DNA of 64,000 nt from the NCBI GenBank assembly GCA_011620555.1, contig WOYY01000042.1, positions 43,693 through 107,692 on the forward strand. Direction: 5' to 3'. Under the pieces are notes generated by a model that did not search any database, had not been told where the DNA came from, and saw only the letters and a list, made by a program, of their open reading frames with translations. How positions within the stretch are numbered: the stretch's first letter is position 1; each line of letters begins with the position of its first letter. Of the stretch, positions 42,490-54,009 are shown in pieces. The translations under genes and the position numbers were made by a program. Source of the DNA: Anaerolineaceae bacterium. GTDB lineage: Bacteria; Chloroflexota; Anaerolineae; Anaerolineales; Anaerolineaceae.

Positions 42490-44511
42490 CTAATCCCCTC
42501 CCATTTCGACGAAGTAGGGGAAGATATAGCTATTCGGGAATTCATAGCCTTCCGAATAGAGGCCGACATAATAAGTGCCCATGTTGCCCGTCAGGTCGTA
42601 AGCCAACAGCCGGAAGATGACAAGCTGACCCTCAGGGGCCATATCAAAAGTATAAGAGTCGGCACTACGGGACAAATTACCATCCAACACTTGCCACTCA
42701 CCTTCATTAATTTTGACCGCCAAGTCATAGTAATCCAACCCGGAGAGCTGATCGCCGCCCGTCCAATTAAGGGTCACCTGATCTTCAGAATAAGGGGAAT
42801 GGAGCGGGGTGAAGGTCACCCATGGCGCGGTCTTATCCAACATCGCATTGAAGGTCAGGTCCGTCCCCTGGTTGCCTGCCGAATCCGTCGCCACAGCGAG
42901 GATGGAATAAGCCGTGGACTCGACCAGGCTGCCGGCCTCAAAGGGGGCCTGCCAGCCATCGGCGCCATTGGTATCCGTCCCCAAAAGGACCCACTGATCG
43001 GTATTCCAATTGGTGTTATGGAACCAGAAAGCCACAGAAGTGGTGCTGGCGTTGGTGCTGCCCTTGGTCACGCTTGCACTGACCTGCCCGCTCTTGGGCA
43101 GCATGACTGTGCCATTCACCTTGGTCAGGGTCACATCTGGGTCCGTCCCGGCGGAGCATTCGACGCCTTTGACCACTTCCCGCTCTGAAAGGATCGCAGA
43201 GGGGTTCCCCTCATAGTCCCAGACCCGCAGCGCCACTTTGAAAGGCCCATCGGGGATGGTCGTGCTGCACAGGTCCACCGATGTGTTAAGGGTGCTGCCG
43301 GGTTGCTCCTTGATTGTGACCCAATTGCCGTCATAATTCGCCAGGATCTCAAATTTAGTGACCGCCACATCGTCCTGCCCCCAGCCTGAAACGGTCATCT
43401 GAGGCGTGGTCAGGTAAGTCTTGGTCAGAGGGGCCGTCAGCGCGCCGGTTGGCGGGTTGGCGGGGGAATTGCCGGAAGTGTAATAGGTCTGGCCCACGCC
43501 GCCATACGTGGCCGCTTCAGATTCCAGCCGAGGGCGTCCGCCCTGGGTGGTAGCATCCCAGTTGATACTGACGTCTTTGAAGGTGATATCCAGAGCAACC
43601 CCCCAGATATACCCGCTGGTGGAAAGGTATTTCGTATCTTCCGATACGACCATAAAATGGACGTGGTGCCCGGTGCTATAGCCCGTATCGTCCACGTCTG
43701 CAATATACTGCCCCTGCATCACGGGTGCGCCGACCTGCTTGAGACTGGCTGGGATGCTGCCCTGGGCGATGTGCAGATAGATTTGATAGGTCCAGGGGGT
43801 TGTGGAACGGTCCTGAATCGTGATGCTGTTCGTACAGGACGTGCTGCCATTCGCGCAGCTATCCTTCCAGTGATAAACTGTCCCGCCTTTGGCCGCGACC
43901 AGCGGGAACATCGTCCCATCGGCTAAGTCAAAAGCATGGGTGCAGTAGGAGGTGGGATAACAGGAGTTATGCCCCACCGACCAGGTCAAGCGTTTGGTCA
44001 GGTTCTGCGCCCAGGGCAAATAATAACCGCCATAGACCTTGGCGTCCTTGGAGATCGCAGCCGGGTCCGCCTCCAGGTCGCCCTGGATCGTCTTGTCGGC
44101 ATACTGGAATTCGGTCAGGACTTCATCAAACTTTTCCTCACCGCTGGCCATCAGCGCCCATTTCCCACTTGCGTCCTTTTCAGCCATCACCAGGTCAGGT
44201 TCGCGGCCGATCGTTTCCCCGGTCTCGGGGTCAATGGGCGCCAGCCAGACGGCGGCAACCTGCCCATCATCCTGATACTGGATATTATCAATGAGATATG
44301 AATCAGCCGGCAGCCAATCGCTGGCCTTTTCAATGGCAGCGGTGACCGCGGCGGCCAAGTCCGACTCATCCCAGGGAACCGGTGTGCTCTCAGATTGAGC
44401 GACAACCTGCTCGCCTGCCTGCCGTCCGGGCAGTTCAAAGAGGGTTAAAGCCAATAAAGCCAAGCATAAGATGGCTAAAATGATGATCCCAAATCTCAAT
44501 GTTTTACTCAC
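42490..44511 (-). CDS. Secreted M23-like metallopeptidase with Ig-like C-terminal domains
   Basis: A 673-residue exported protein with an N-terminal membrane anchor or signal (about 6-27). A central LytM/M23-like domain has an HAFDLADGT segment, VAAKGGTVYHW, and the HxH element GHHVHFMVV. Two or three Ig-like or cadherin-like beta domains follow (TVSGWGQDDVAVTKFEI, TAYSILAVATDSAGNQG, FRLLAYDLTGNMGTYYV). M23 enzymes cut peptidoglycan cross-bridges. The first metal motif is HxxD rather than the usual HxxxD, so activity is uncertain. The start is GTG 44511 with GGGAG upstream. It is probably monocistronic and cell-wall directed. Confidence 0.8.
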   Translation of the reverse strand: MSKTLRFGIIILAILCLALLALTLFELPGRQAGEQVVAQSESTPVPWDESDLAAAVTAAIEKASDWLPADSYLIDNIQYQDDGQVAAVWLAPIDPETGETIGREPDLVMAEKDASGKWALMASGEEKFDEVLTEFQYADKTIQGDLEADPAAISKDAKVYGGYYLPWAQNLTKRLTWSVGHNSCYPTSYCTHAFDLADGTMFPLVAAKGGTVYHWKDSCANGSTSCTNSITIQDRSTTPWTYQIYLHIAQGSIPASLKQVGAPVMQGQYIADVDDTGYSTGHHVHFMVVSEDTKYLSTSGYIWGVALDITFKDVSINWDATTQGGRPRLESEAATYGGVGQTYYTSGNSPANPPTGALTAPLTKTYLTTPQMTVSGWGQDDVAVTKFEILANYDGNWVTIKEQPGSTLNTSVDLCSTTIPDGPFKVALRVWDYEGNPSAILSEREVVKGVECSAGTDPDVTLTKVNGTVMLPKSGQVSASVTKGSTNASTTSVAFWFHNTNWNTDQWVLLGTDTNGADGWQAPFEAGSLVESTAYSILAVATDSAGNQGTDLTFNAMLDKTAPWVTFTPLHSPYSEDQVTLNWTGGDQLSGLDYYDLAVKINEGEWQVLDGNLSRSADSYTFDMAPEGQLVIFRLLAYDLTGNMGTYYVGLYSEGYEFPNSYIFPYFVEMGGD

Positions 44512-45002
44512 AATAAGCTCCCTTTTGCAGAATCACCTGACGAAAGGCAGGCAGCGGGTCCTCGTTAAAATGATCCTTCATATTCAGCACCGTTTTAAGT
44601 GCAACATTCATGCCAACACCACAGCATTGGCCAGTGATGGTCTTTTCAGCTGCGCACAGAGCTAGGTGCAATAAATGTTCCAGGGCAAGTGTTTCAGGTG
44701 GACCGACTCTCCACCAAAAAATCTAAAAATATAAAGACTTTTTTTAGCGGGATTTGATAATTTCAAATCATCCAATTTATTGCTTAAAAATTCTTCTATT
44801 TATAAAATTATTTTATTTTATTGTCATCCTATGCTTGATTTTGAGTTGAAAATGTGATAATATAGCAACCAATTGATACGAATCACTGTTTTCCAAGAAT
44901 TGCACGTCCAAACTCTTGAAAATAGCGAATTTTTTTGTTTAATCATCTAAGGGGACCATTCTTCCCCCGCAGAGAACAGCGCAAAATCGGAAGGAACAAG
45001 TC
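44512..45002. other. AT-rich intergenic region upstream of greA
   Basis: No gene is supported here. The left half is unremarkable and the right half (from about 44700) is AT-rich and holds the greA promoter. Downstream of the promoter the leader can form CAAGA/TCTTG (44894-44918), followed 12 bases later by a run of seven T at 44930-44936. It can also form GGGGA/TCCCC near 44952-44969. Whether this is an attenuator is not clear. Confidence 0.35.
44835..44863 (+). promoter_or_regulatory. Promoter of greA
   Basis: -35 TTGATT (44835-44840) and -10 TAATAT (44858-44863) are spaced 17 bases apart, giving a start near 44870 and a leader of about 130 bases. Confidence 0.6.
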
Positions 45003-45464
45003 ATGCCCAGTTCATATTTGACTCAAGAAGGTTATGATCGTCTGCTGAAGGAGCTGGATTATCTTCGAACAGAAAAACGTGCGGAGGTCGCAGACCGGCT
45101 GCGAAATGCCATGGAAGATGGCGAGTTGATCGAAAATGCCGAACTCGAAGCAGCCAAAAACGAACAATCCTTCGTTGAGGGCCGGATCAAGGAATTGGAG
45201 ATCCTGCTTGCTAACGCCAAACTGATTGATGAAAATGCCAGCAATGACACAATCCAGGTCGGGTCCAAAGTCCAGGTGAAAGAAGATGGTTTTGACCCGG
45301 AAGACTACGTGATCGTCGGCCACGCTGAGGCCGATCCCCGCCTGGGGCGGATCTCAAATGAGTCGCCTCTGGGCAAGGCGTTGCTAAATCATAAGGCTGG
45401 TGATAAAGTTAAGGTCGATGCCCCTGGCGGTGCTTTTGAGATTGATATCCTCAGCGTTGGCTAG
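45003..45464 (+). CDS. greA: Transcription elongation factor GreA
   Basis: Rescues backtracked RNA polymerase by stimulating cleavage of the nascent RNA. The 153 residues are near the family length of 158. The N-terminal coiled coil has the LRTEKRAEVADRLRNAMEDGEL stretch with the acidic tip residues. The C-terminal FKBP-like domain has DYVIVGHAEADPRLGRISNESPLGKALL. GGAAGGAAC precedes the ATG. It has its own promoter and a strong terminator, so it is monocistronic. Confidence 0.97.
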   Translation: MPSSYLTQEGYDRLLKELDYLRTEKRAEVADRLRNAMEDGELIENAELEAAKNEQSFVEGRIKELEILLANAKLIDENASNDTIQVGSKVQVKEDGFDPEDYVIVGHAEADPRLGRISNESPLGKALLNHKAGDKVKVDAPGGAFEIDILSVG

Positions 45465-45481
45465 CCCACACCCATTCAATC

Positions 45482-45516
45482 AAAAGCCCCGCCCGGTGAA
45501 ACTGGACGGGGCTTTT
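45482..45516 (+). terminator. Terminator of greA
   Basis: AAAAGCCCCG (45482-45491) pairs perfectly with CGGGGCTTTT (45507-45516), forming a long GC-rich stem with a T-run, 20 bases past the stop. Confidence 0.9.
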
Positions 45517-45541
45517 ATTTCATCACCATCAGGAAGGTATT

Positions 45542-47077
45542 ATGCTTGAAGATTCATTCACGGAACTAGAACGCACGCGACTGGAAAAACTCCACGCACT
45601 CCAGGCGGAAGGACTCGAACCCTACCCCACCCGCGCTGAACAAACCCACACCAGCCAGGAAGCGATTGACGCTTTCATCAGGGCCGAAGAGGCCGGCGAT
45701 GAAATCCCCATCAAGGTCACGCTGGCAGGACGCCTGCGCGCTCTGCGCACCATGGGCAAGATCGCCTTCGCCCACATTGATGACCGCGGCGGCCGCGTTC
45801 AGCTTTTCTTCCGGATCAACGATCTCGGCGAGAAAAAGATGGCCGAGCTGGATAAGTTTTTTGACCTGGGGGATTTTATCCAGGCCAGCGGGTATATGTT
45901 CCGCACCAAACGCGGCGAAGTGACACTCTACGTGGAAGACTTCAAGCTGCTCGCCAAAGCCCTGCGCCCCCTGCCCGCCGCCAAGGACGAGATGGTGGAT
46001 GGCGAACTGGTCCGGCATGCAACCCTGAGCGACCCCGAGACCCGCTACCGCCAGCGCTATGTGGACCTGGCCGTCAACCCTGATGTGCAGAAAATCTTCA
46101 AGGTTCGGGCGGCCACTGTCCGCGCCCTGCGCCAGTTTTTGGATGACCACGACTTCATCGAAGTTGAAACCCCCATCCTGCAGCCGATCTACGGCGGCGC
46201 AGCGGCCAAACCCTTCGTCACCCACCACAACCAGCTGCATCAGGACCTGTTTCTGCGGATCTCCTTCGAGCTTTACCTGAAACGCCTGCTCGTCGGCGGC
46301 CTGGAACGGGTCTACGAGATCGGACGGGACTTCCGCAACGAAGGCGTTTCCTTTAAGCACAACCCTGAGTTCACCCAATTGGAGTTCTACTGGGCCTATG
46401 CCGATTACCTCAAAGTGATGGATTTCACCGAGCAAATGATCGCCTTCGCGGCCGAACAGGTGCTGGGCACCACCAAGATCAGCTTTGACGGCAAAGAGAT
46501 TGACCTCACGCCCCCCTGGAACCGGCTGGAGCTGCGCCAGGGCCTCATCGAGGCCACCGGGATTGACATTGACGAACACCCCACCGCCGAATCCCTTGAG
46601 GCTGCGATGAAGGCCAAGGGCCTGACAGCCAAACCCGGCTCGTCCCGCGGCAAGCTGATCGATGCCCTCCTGGGCGATTTTCTGGAGCCGAACTTCATTC
46701 AGCCCACCTTCCTTTATAATTATCCCAGAGATATTTCTCCGTTGGCGAAGAACCAGCCCGGCAACCCCACGGTGGTGGAACGCTTTGAAGGCTTTGTGGG
46801 CGGCATGGAGCTTTGCAACGCTTTCTCCGAATTGAACGATCCCCTCGACCAGGAACAGCGCTTCCTCGAAATGGGCCGGGACTACAAAAGCGACGACGAA
46901 GAACGTCATCCCATGGACGATGATTATCTCAATGCCCTCAGTTATGGCATGCCCCCCGCGGGCGGCTTCGGGATCGGCGTGGACCGGCTGGTCATGCTGC
47001 TCACCGGCCGCCGCAGCATCCGGGAAGTGATTCTCTTCCCCCATTTGCGCAGCCTGGCTGAAGACGATTCAAATTAA
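45542..47077 (+). CDS. lysS: Lysyl-tRNA synthetase, class II
   Basis: Charges tRNA-Lys with lysine. The 511 residues contain an N-terminal OB-fold anticodon-binding domain (about 60-150), class II motif 1 region (DFIEVETPILQPIYGG), motif 2 FRNEGVSFKHNPEFTQLE and motif 3 GFGIGVDRLVMLLTG. The AAGGAGGT-type site AGGAAGGT precedes ATG 45542. Alternative class I lysyl-tRNA synthetase is excluded by these motifs. A promoter is not obvious after the greA terminator. Confidence 0.97.
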   Translation: MLEDSFTELERTRLEKLHALQAEGLEPYPTRAEQTHTSQEAIDAFIRAEEAGDEIPIKVTLAGRLRALRTMGKIAFAHIDDRGGRVQLFFRINDLGEKKMAELDKFFDLGDFIQASGYMFRTKRGEVTLYVEDFKLLAKALRPLPAAKDEMVDGELVRHATLSDPETRYRQRYVDLAVNPDVQKIFKVRAATVRALRQFLDDHDFIEVETPILQPIYGGAAAKPFVTHHNQLHQDLFLRISFELYLKRLLVGGLERVYEIGRDFRNEGVSFKHNPEFTQLEFYWAYADYLKVMDFTEQMIAFAAEQVLGTTKISFDGKEIDLTPPWNRLELRQGLIEATGIDIDEHPTAESLEAAMKAKGLTAKPGSSRGKLIDALLGDFLEPNFIQPTFLYNYPRDISPLAKNQPGNPTVVERFEGFVGGMELCNAFSELNDPLDQEQRFLEMGRDYKSDDEERHPMDDDYLNALSYGMPPAGGFGIGVDRLVMLLTGRRSIREVILFPHLRSLAEDDSN

Positions 47078-47131
47078 GCAAACCACCAGATCGATCAACC
47101 CTCAGTACAAGACAGAGACGAACCGCTTGGC

Positions 47132-47740
47132 ATGGACGAACAGGCACTGATCCAAGAAGCACTAGACGGCAATTTGGACGCCTTCAATGGTCTGGTGCTG
47201 CATTACCAGGACATCGTCTATAACGTTGCCTACCGCGTCATGGGAGAACCCGGCGCGGCCAGTGACGCCTGCCAGGAAGCCTTCATCTCCGCCTATCAGA
47301 AACTGCACCAATACCGCGGCGGCTCTTTCAAATCCTGGCTGCTGCGGATCGTCACCAACGCCTGCTATGACGAGCTTCGCCGCCGGCAGCGCCGCCCCAT
47401 CACGCCGCTGCTGCCGGAAACGGACGACGGCGAGATCGTGGAAGACCCCTTCTGGATCGAAGACGACCAGGCCTCCCCGGAAAAGCAAACGGAACAGGCT
47501 GAACTCGAAAAAGCCATCCAGCGCTGCATCAGCGCCCTGGAAGAAAAATTCCGCACGGTGCTGGTGCTGGTGGATATTGAGGGCCTGGATTACGAAGCAG
47601 CCTCCCAGATCGCCAAAACGCCCCTGGGGACGGTCAAGAGCCGTCTGGCCCGCGCCCGCTCGCGGGTGCAGGAGTGCCTGCAGGATTTTTGGGAACTTTT
47701 GCCTGATATCTTTCGTCTAAATGACGAGGAAGAAAGATGA
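47132..47740 (+). CDS. ECF-type RNA polymerase sigma factor
   Basis: A 202-residue group 4 (ECF) sigma factor. Region 2 (about 10-80) has FNGLVLHYQDIVYNVAYRV, SDACQEAFISAYQKLHQYR and FKSWLLRIVTNACYDELRRR. An acidic linker leads to region 4 (about 125-190) with the HTH DYEAASQIAKTPLGTVKSRLARAR. It overlaps the next gene by four bases, and that gene encodes a membrane anti-sigma-like protein, so the sigma factor is probably held at the membrane until a signal. Target promoters cannot be given. Confidence 0.95.
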   Translation: MDEQALIQEALDGNLDAFNGLVLHYQDIVYNVAYRVMGEPGAASDACQEAFISAYQKLHQYRGGSFKSWLLRIVTNACYDELRRRQRRPITPLLPETDDGEIVEDPFWIEDDQASPEKQTEQAELEKAIQRCISALEEKFRTVLVLVDIEGLDYEAASQIAKTPLGTVKSRLARARSRVQECLQDFWELLPDIFRLNDEEER

Positions 47741-48567
47741 TGAACAAAAGACAAAGGGCCAAGCAACTGGAACAACTCTCCGCCTATCTGGATGGTCAAC
47801 TGAGTGAGAACGAAAAGAGGCAGGTCGAGTCGCGCCTTGCCCGAGAACCCGAACTGCGTGAACAATATGAAAGTCTGCGCAAAACCAAACTGCTCTTTAG
47901 CCGCATCCCGAGGGTTCATGCGCCGCGCTCTTTCGCCCTCACACCGGAAATGGTCACAGTCCGGCAGAAAAAACAACCCTTCACCACCACCCTGCGCTGG
48001 GTCACCTCGGTGGCAGCCATCCTGCTGGTGGTGATGTTTGGGGCGGAATTCCTCCTCGCCAATCCCTTCGCGGCCCGGTCAGCTATGCCTGCGGAAGAAA
48101 TGTTGGAATCCGTCAATATGGAAATGGAAGATGAAACCGCACTGGCCGATGAGGCCCCTGCCGCCAAGGCTGCCGAACCCGAACCTCTGATCCTTTGGGG
48201 CGCTCCAGGGCAGGGCGGTGGCGGCGGTGGGGCCGAAGCTTTTGGTATGGGCGGCGCCGGCGGCGATGTGGTGGAAGAAAGCGCCCCATTGGACGCCACC
48301 CGCGATTCGGAAATCTACCCAACCCAGAGCCTGCCGACGGACCTCCCAACTCAGCTCCAGACCGATTCCGAGATTGAGGGCGGGTCACCGATCCTGGGCA
48401 TCAACCCGGAGCAGGCTGGGGAGATCATCTCAACCAGCGAAGAACCGATGGAAGAGTCCGGTCCGGGCGAACTAACCGCGCTTTCCCCCCTGCGCTGGGC
48501 GGAGATCGGGATGGCCGTCATCGTGATTGCCGGAGCGCTGGTTCTGCTGATCAGCAGGAAAGCATAG
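47737..48567 (+). CDS. Membrane anti-sigma-like protein
   Basis: A 276-residue protein starting at ATG 47737. The cytosolic N-terminus (about 1-75, LEQLSAYLDGQLSENEKRQV) resembles anti-sigma domains (ASD). It lacks the HxxxCxxC zinc motif of ZAS-type anti-sigma factors. A membrane helix lies at about 86-107. The extracytoplasmic part has a Gly-rich run and a Ser/Pro/Thr-rich stretch, and a second helix is at the C-terminus (about 250-271). It is translationally coupled to the ECF sigma gene. Binding of that sigma factor is inferred from position. Confidence 0.8.
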   Translation: MMNKRQRAKQLEQLSAYLDGQLSENEKRQVESRLAREPELREQYESLRKTKLLFSRIPRVHAPRSFALTPEMVTVRQKKQPFTTTLRWVTSVAAILLVVMFGAEFLLANPFAARSAMPAEEMLESVNMEMEDETALADEAPAAKAAEPEPLILWGAPGQGGGGGGAEAFGMGGAGGDVVEESAPLDATRDSEIYPTQSLPTDLPTQLQTDSEIEGGSPILGINPEQAGEIISTSEEPMEESGPGELTALSPLRWAEIGMAVIVIAGALVLLISRKA

Positions 48568-48710
48568 GCCCGGGTCCCAACGCCTCCCTTTCGCGCTGTG
48601 ATTCCAGCCCATAATCTTCTATAATTGAAGGGTAATCAATTTGAGAACCCTTTAAAACAAATAGTGACATTGGTCACCCGCGCGATTGTTCCTTCTGACA
48701 CCGCTTTGGT

Positions 48711-48739
48711 TTGACACAACTATCACCGCACGGTATAAT
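48711..48739 (+). promoter_or_regulatory. Consensus promoter of the S1-domain gene
   Basis: -35 TTGACA (48711-48716) and -10 TATAAT (48734-48739) with a spacer of exactly 17 bases are a perfect housekeeping promoter. The start is expected near 48746, about 35 bases before ATG 48782. Confidence 0.85.
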
Positions 48740-48781
48740 CATCTTTCGTGAATTTTGGTATGTATACGGGAGAGAAGCGCT

Positions 48782-49516
48782 ATGGAACAAGAAAAAGAAA
48801 TTAACGCAAAAGAGCGCTATACGGGGACGGTGCTTAAAACGACGCTTCAGGGCGCGTTGGTTAATATTGGTACTGACAAACCTGCTTTTATCCACATTTC
48901 TCAAGCAGTTAAAGATGGCGATCCAAGAGCTCAGGTCAACAGCATTGAAGAGGTGCTGAAGGTCGGCCAGAAGGTGGATTTCTGGGTCAAACGGGTCCGC
49001 AAGGATCGGATCGAACTGACCATGAAAGAGCCCCTCGCCCTTGAATGGCGGGAGATCAAACCCGGCATGACGGTCAAAGGCAAAGTTGTCCGGCTGGAAA
49101 CCTTCGGCGCTTTCGTTGAAATTGGCGCGGAACGCCCCGGACTGATCCACATCAGCGAGCTTTCGCACAGCTACGTTCGCACCCCGGGTGAAGTTGTCCG
49201 GGAAGGCGACGAAGTGGAAGCCCAGGTTCTGGAAGTGAACCGCCGCAAGAAACAGATCAAGCTCAGCATCAAAGCTCTCCAGGAACTTCCGCAGAATCTG
49301 CAGGTTCAGCATAAACAGGCTGAAGCCGTCCAGGAAGAAGCGCCCAAGGAGCCCGATCTGACCGCCATGGAAATTGCCATGCGGCAGGCGATGGAAAAAG
49401 CTGAAAGTGCCGAAAAAGACGAGAAAAAGAAATCCCGCAAGAATAAAGAGGCTTCTTCCGAACAGGAAGAACTGCTCTCACGGACTCTGGAGAATAAAGT
49501 TGGTCAGGAATCCTAA
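48782..49516 (+). CDS. Protein with two S1 RNA-binding domains
   Basis: A 244-residue protein. The first S1 domain (about 12-75) runs from YTGTVLKTTLQGALVNIGTD to RIELTMK. The second (about 88-160) has GMTVKGKVVRLETFGAFVEIG and the DEVEAQVLEVNRRKKQIKLS end. A charged Lys/Glu-rich tail follows. It is far shorter than full ribosomal protein S1 but of the same build, as in small S1-like proteins of some phyla that may serve as bS1 or in RNA degradation. I chose ATG 48782 over 48755 because GGGAGAG precedes it. It is driven by a perfect consensus promoter, which suggests strong expression. Confidence 0.88.
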   Translation: MEQEKEINAKERYTGTVLKTTLQGALVNIGTDKPAFIHISQAVKDGDPRAQVNSIEEVLKVGQKVDFWVKRVRKDRIELTMKEPLALEWREIKPGMTVKGKVVRLETFGAFVEIGAERPGLIHISELSHSYVRTPGEVVREGDEVEAQVLEVNRRKKQIKLSIKALQELPQNLQVQHKQAEAVQEEAPKEPDLTAMEIAMRQAMEKAESAEKDEKKKSRKNKEASSEQEELLSRTLENKVGQES

Positions 49517-49569
49517 TTTCCGACCCTCATCCACTGAGATGGGGACTCAAATCTAGTCTATAAAACCCG

Positions 49570-49607
49570 GGGAGGTGCCGGAATAATCGGCCCTCCCTTT
49601 CGCTTTT
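49570..49607 (+). terminator. Hairpin terminator in front of pyrG
   Basis: GGGAGG-T-GCCG (49570-49580) pairs with CGGC-CCTCCC (49588-49597), with the single T bulged. TTTCGCTTTT follows. It lies 53 bases after the S1 gene and about 70 bases before pyrG, so it could end the S1 transcript or act in a pyrG leader. Confidence 0.75.
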
Positions 49608-49612
49608 AATGA

Positions 49613-51313
<1,701 letters not shown>

Positions 51314-51315
51314 TG

Positions 51316-51816
51316 ATGAAATCAATCAAAGTCATTGCCATCCTAGCCCTCGCCCTCAGCGCCACCCTCACAGGTTGCCAAAACGCGCAAACCGAAGCCC
51401 CGAAAGCCGGGGCTGACAGCGCCTATCCCATGGACGACTCCTACCCCGCGTGGGAGCCGGCCTATGACACGCTGGACAACAGCGCCTATCCCATCTATCC
51501 AATTGATGCCACGCAGCTTACCAAAGTTCAAAACTGGGTCCTGGCTGAAACCCGCGTCAACTATCAGGACCAGACCCCAGCCAAAAAGACCTTCCAATTC
51601 ATGCCCGATGCCAGTTACAGCCTGACGACGGACGGCGTGACCGTGGAGGGTGAATGGACGGTCGATACCATTTCAGGCGTCCCGATGCTGATCCTGGACC
51701 GCGAGACGGACCAGAGCGTGAGCTTCGAGATTGTCAACCTGGATAGTTCGATCATGACCCTCCAGACCCATCAGGATGGAACCCTCATAGAGGAACTTTA
51801 CCGCCCTGCGGATTAA
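51316..51816 (+). CDS. Lipoprotein, unassigned
   Basis: A 166-residue secreted lipoprotein. The signal peptide ends in the lipobox LTGC (Cys21). After a Tyr/Pro/Asp-rich stretch (about 35-60) the remaining 100 residues look like a small beta-barrel, with strands SVSFEIVNLD and SIMTLQTHQDGT, resembling lipocalin-like or META-like domains. I chose ATG 51316 because GGAG is five bases away; ATG 51313 would be too close and overlaps the pyrG stop. Its position in an operon with pyrG has no evident functional reason. Confidence 0.75.
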   Translation: MKSIKVIAILALALSATLTGCQNAQTEAPKAGADSAYPMDDSYPAWEPAYDTLDNSAYPIYPIDATQLTKVQNWVLAETRVNYQDQTPAKKTFQFMPDASYSLTTDGVTVEGEWTVDTISGVPMLILDRETDQSVSFEIVNLDSSIMTLQTHQDGTLIEELYRPAD

Positions 51817-51830
51817 GCCAAGGGTGGGAT

Positions 51831-51836
51831 TATAAT
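51831..51836 (+). promoter_or_regulatory. -10 box of eno
   Basis: TATAAT at 51831-51836 predicts a start near 51843, about 39 bases before the eno ATG. No -35 hexamer is obvious. Confidence 0.45.
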
Positions 51837-51860
51837 AAGCAAGAACTTTTGAGTTAATGA

Positions 51861-53171
<1,311 letters not shown>

Positions 53172-53193
53172 ATTCTGATCAGCAAGCCAAGAT

Positions 53194-53233
53194 CGACCTC
53201 CGGAATTTTTGACCTCCGGAGGTCGTTTTGTTT
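53194..53233 (+). terminator. Terminator of eno
   Basis: CGACCTCCGG (53194-53203) pairs perfectly with CCGGAGGTCG (53216-53225), followed by TTTTGTTT. Confidence 0.9.
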
Positions 53234-53315
53234 AATGCCATCCATCCGGGCCCAACTGACAAGGTGCGCCCGGCCCATTAGCCAATCAGCTGAATTCTCC
53301 GGTAGAATTAAGCGT

Positions 53316-54002
53316 ATGACTGCCTCACTGCAAGCTCTGGAAGCTGAGATCATCCGCTGCCGGCAATGCCCCCGCCTGGTCGCCTGGCGGGAAGAAGTCG
53401 CCGAGACCAAACGCAAAGCCTATCAGGACGCGGACTACTGGGGCAAGCCGGTCCCCGGCTTTGGGGACCCGGATGCCTGGATCATGGTCGTGGGCCTGGC
53501 GCCCGGCGCGCATGGCTCCAACCGGACCGGCCGGATGTTCACCGGCGATGCCAGCGGAAATTTTCTCTTCCCTGCCCTCTACCGGGCGGGGCTGGCCAAC
53601 CAACCCAATGGGGACCAGCCGGATGACGGCCTGGCCTTAAAAGATATCTTCATCACGGCGATCTGCCGTTGTGTGCCGCCCCAGAACAAACCCAACGCCG
53701 AAGAAATCCGGACCTGCCTGCCCTGGCTGGCCGCCGAGGTGGAACGGCTGCCGAAGCTTCAGGGCTTTATCGCCCTTGGCAGGATCGCATTCGATGGAAT
53801 TCGCAAAATGTACCAGCTGCAGGGGATGGACCTGCCCAAAATGAGCTTTGGCCATAACACGCTCAACCCCTTGGGTGGGGACCTGCCCTGGCTGCTGAGT
53901 TCCTATCACCCCAGCCAGCAGAATACCCTCACCGGACGGCTGACGGAGAAGATGTTTGATGCGGTGTGGGCGCGCGGCAAATCGCTGCTGAAAAACGCCT
54001 GA
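53316..54002 (+). CDS. Uracil-DNA glycosylase, family 5 (UDGb) like
   Basis: Removes uracil and related damaged bases from DNA. The 228-residue protein has an N-terminal iron-sulfur motif CRQCPRL (Cys15, Cys18) with two later Cys residues (ICRC and TCLPW). Motif A is GLAPGAHGSNRTGRMFTGD, which lacks the catalytic Asp or Asn of other families and is typical of family 5. The motif YHPSQQNT is at the end. I chose ATG 53316 over 53235, because the 27 extra residues read through the eno terminator region. The gene stands alone, convergent with tetR. Confidence 0.9.
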   Translation: MTASLQALEAEIIRCRQCPRLVAWREEVAETKRKAYQDADYWGKPVPGFGDPDAWIMVVGLAPGAHGSNRTGRMFTGDASGNFLFPALYRAGLANQPNGDQPDDGLALKDIFITAICRCVPPQNKPNAEEIRTCLPWLAAEVERLPKLQGFIALGRIAFDGIRKMYQLQGMDLPKMSFGHNTLNPLGGDLPWLLSSYHPSQQNTLTGRLTEKMFDAVWARGKSLLKNA

Positions 54003-54009
54003 GATGGTC

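Noticed and set aside
44701..44720. GGTGG/CCACC hairpin as a terminator of the M23-like gene
   Set aside because: It lies upstream of that gene's start and has no T-run in either direction.
45566..47044. Long minus-strand frame opposite lysS
   Set aside because: lysS carries class II synthetase motifs along its whole length; the antisense frame is a shadow.
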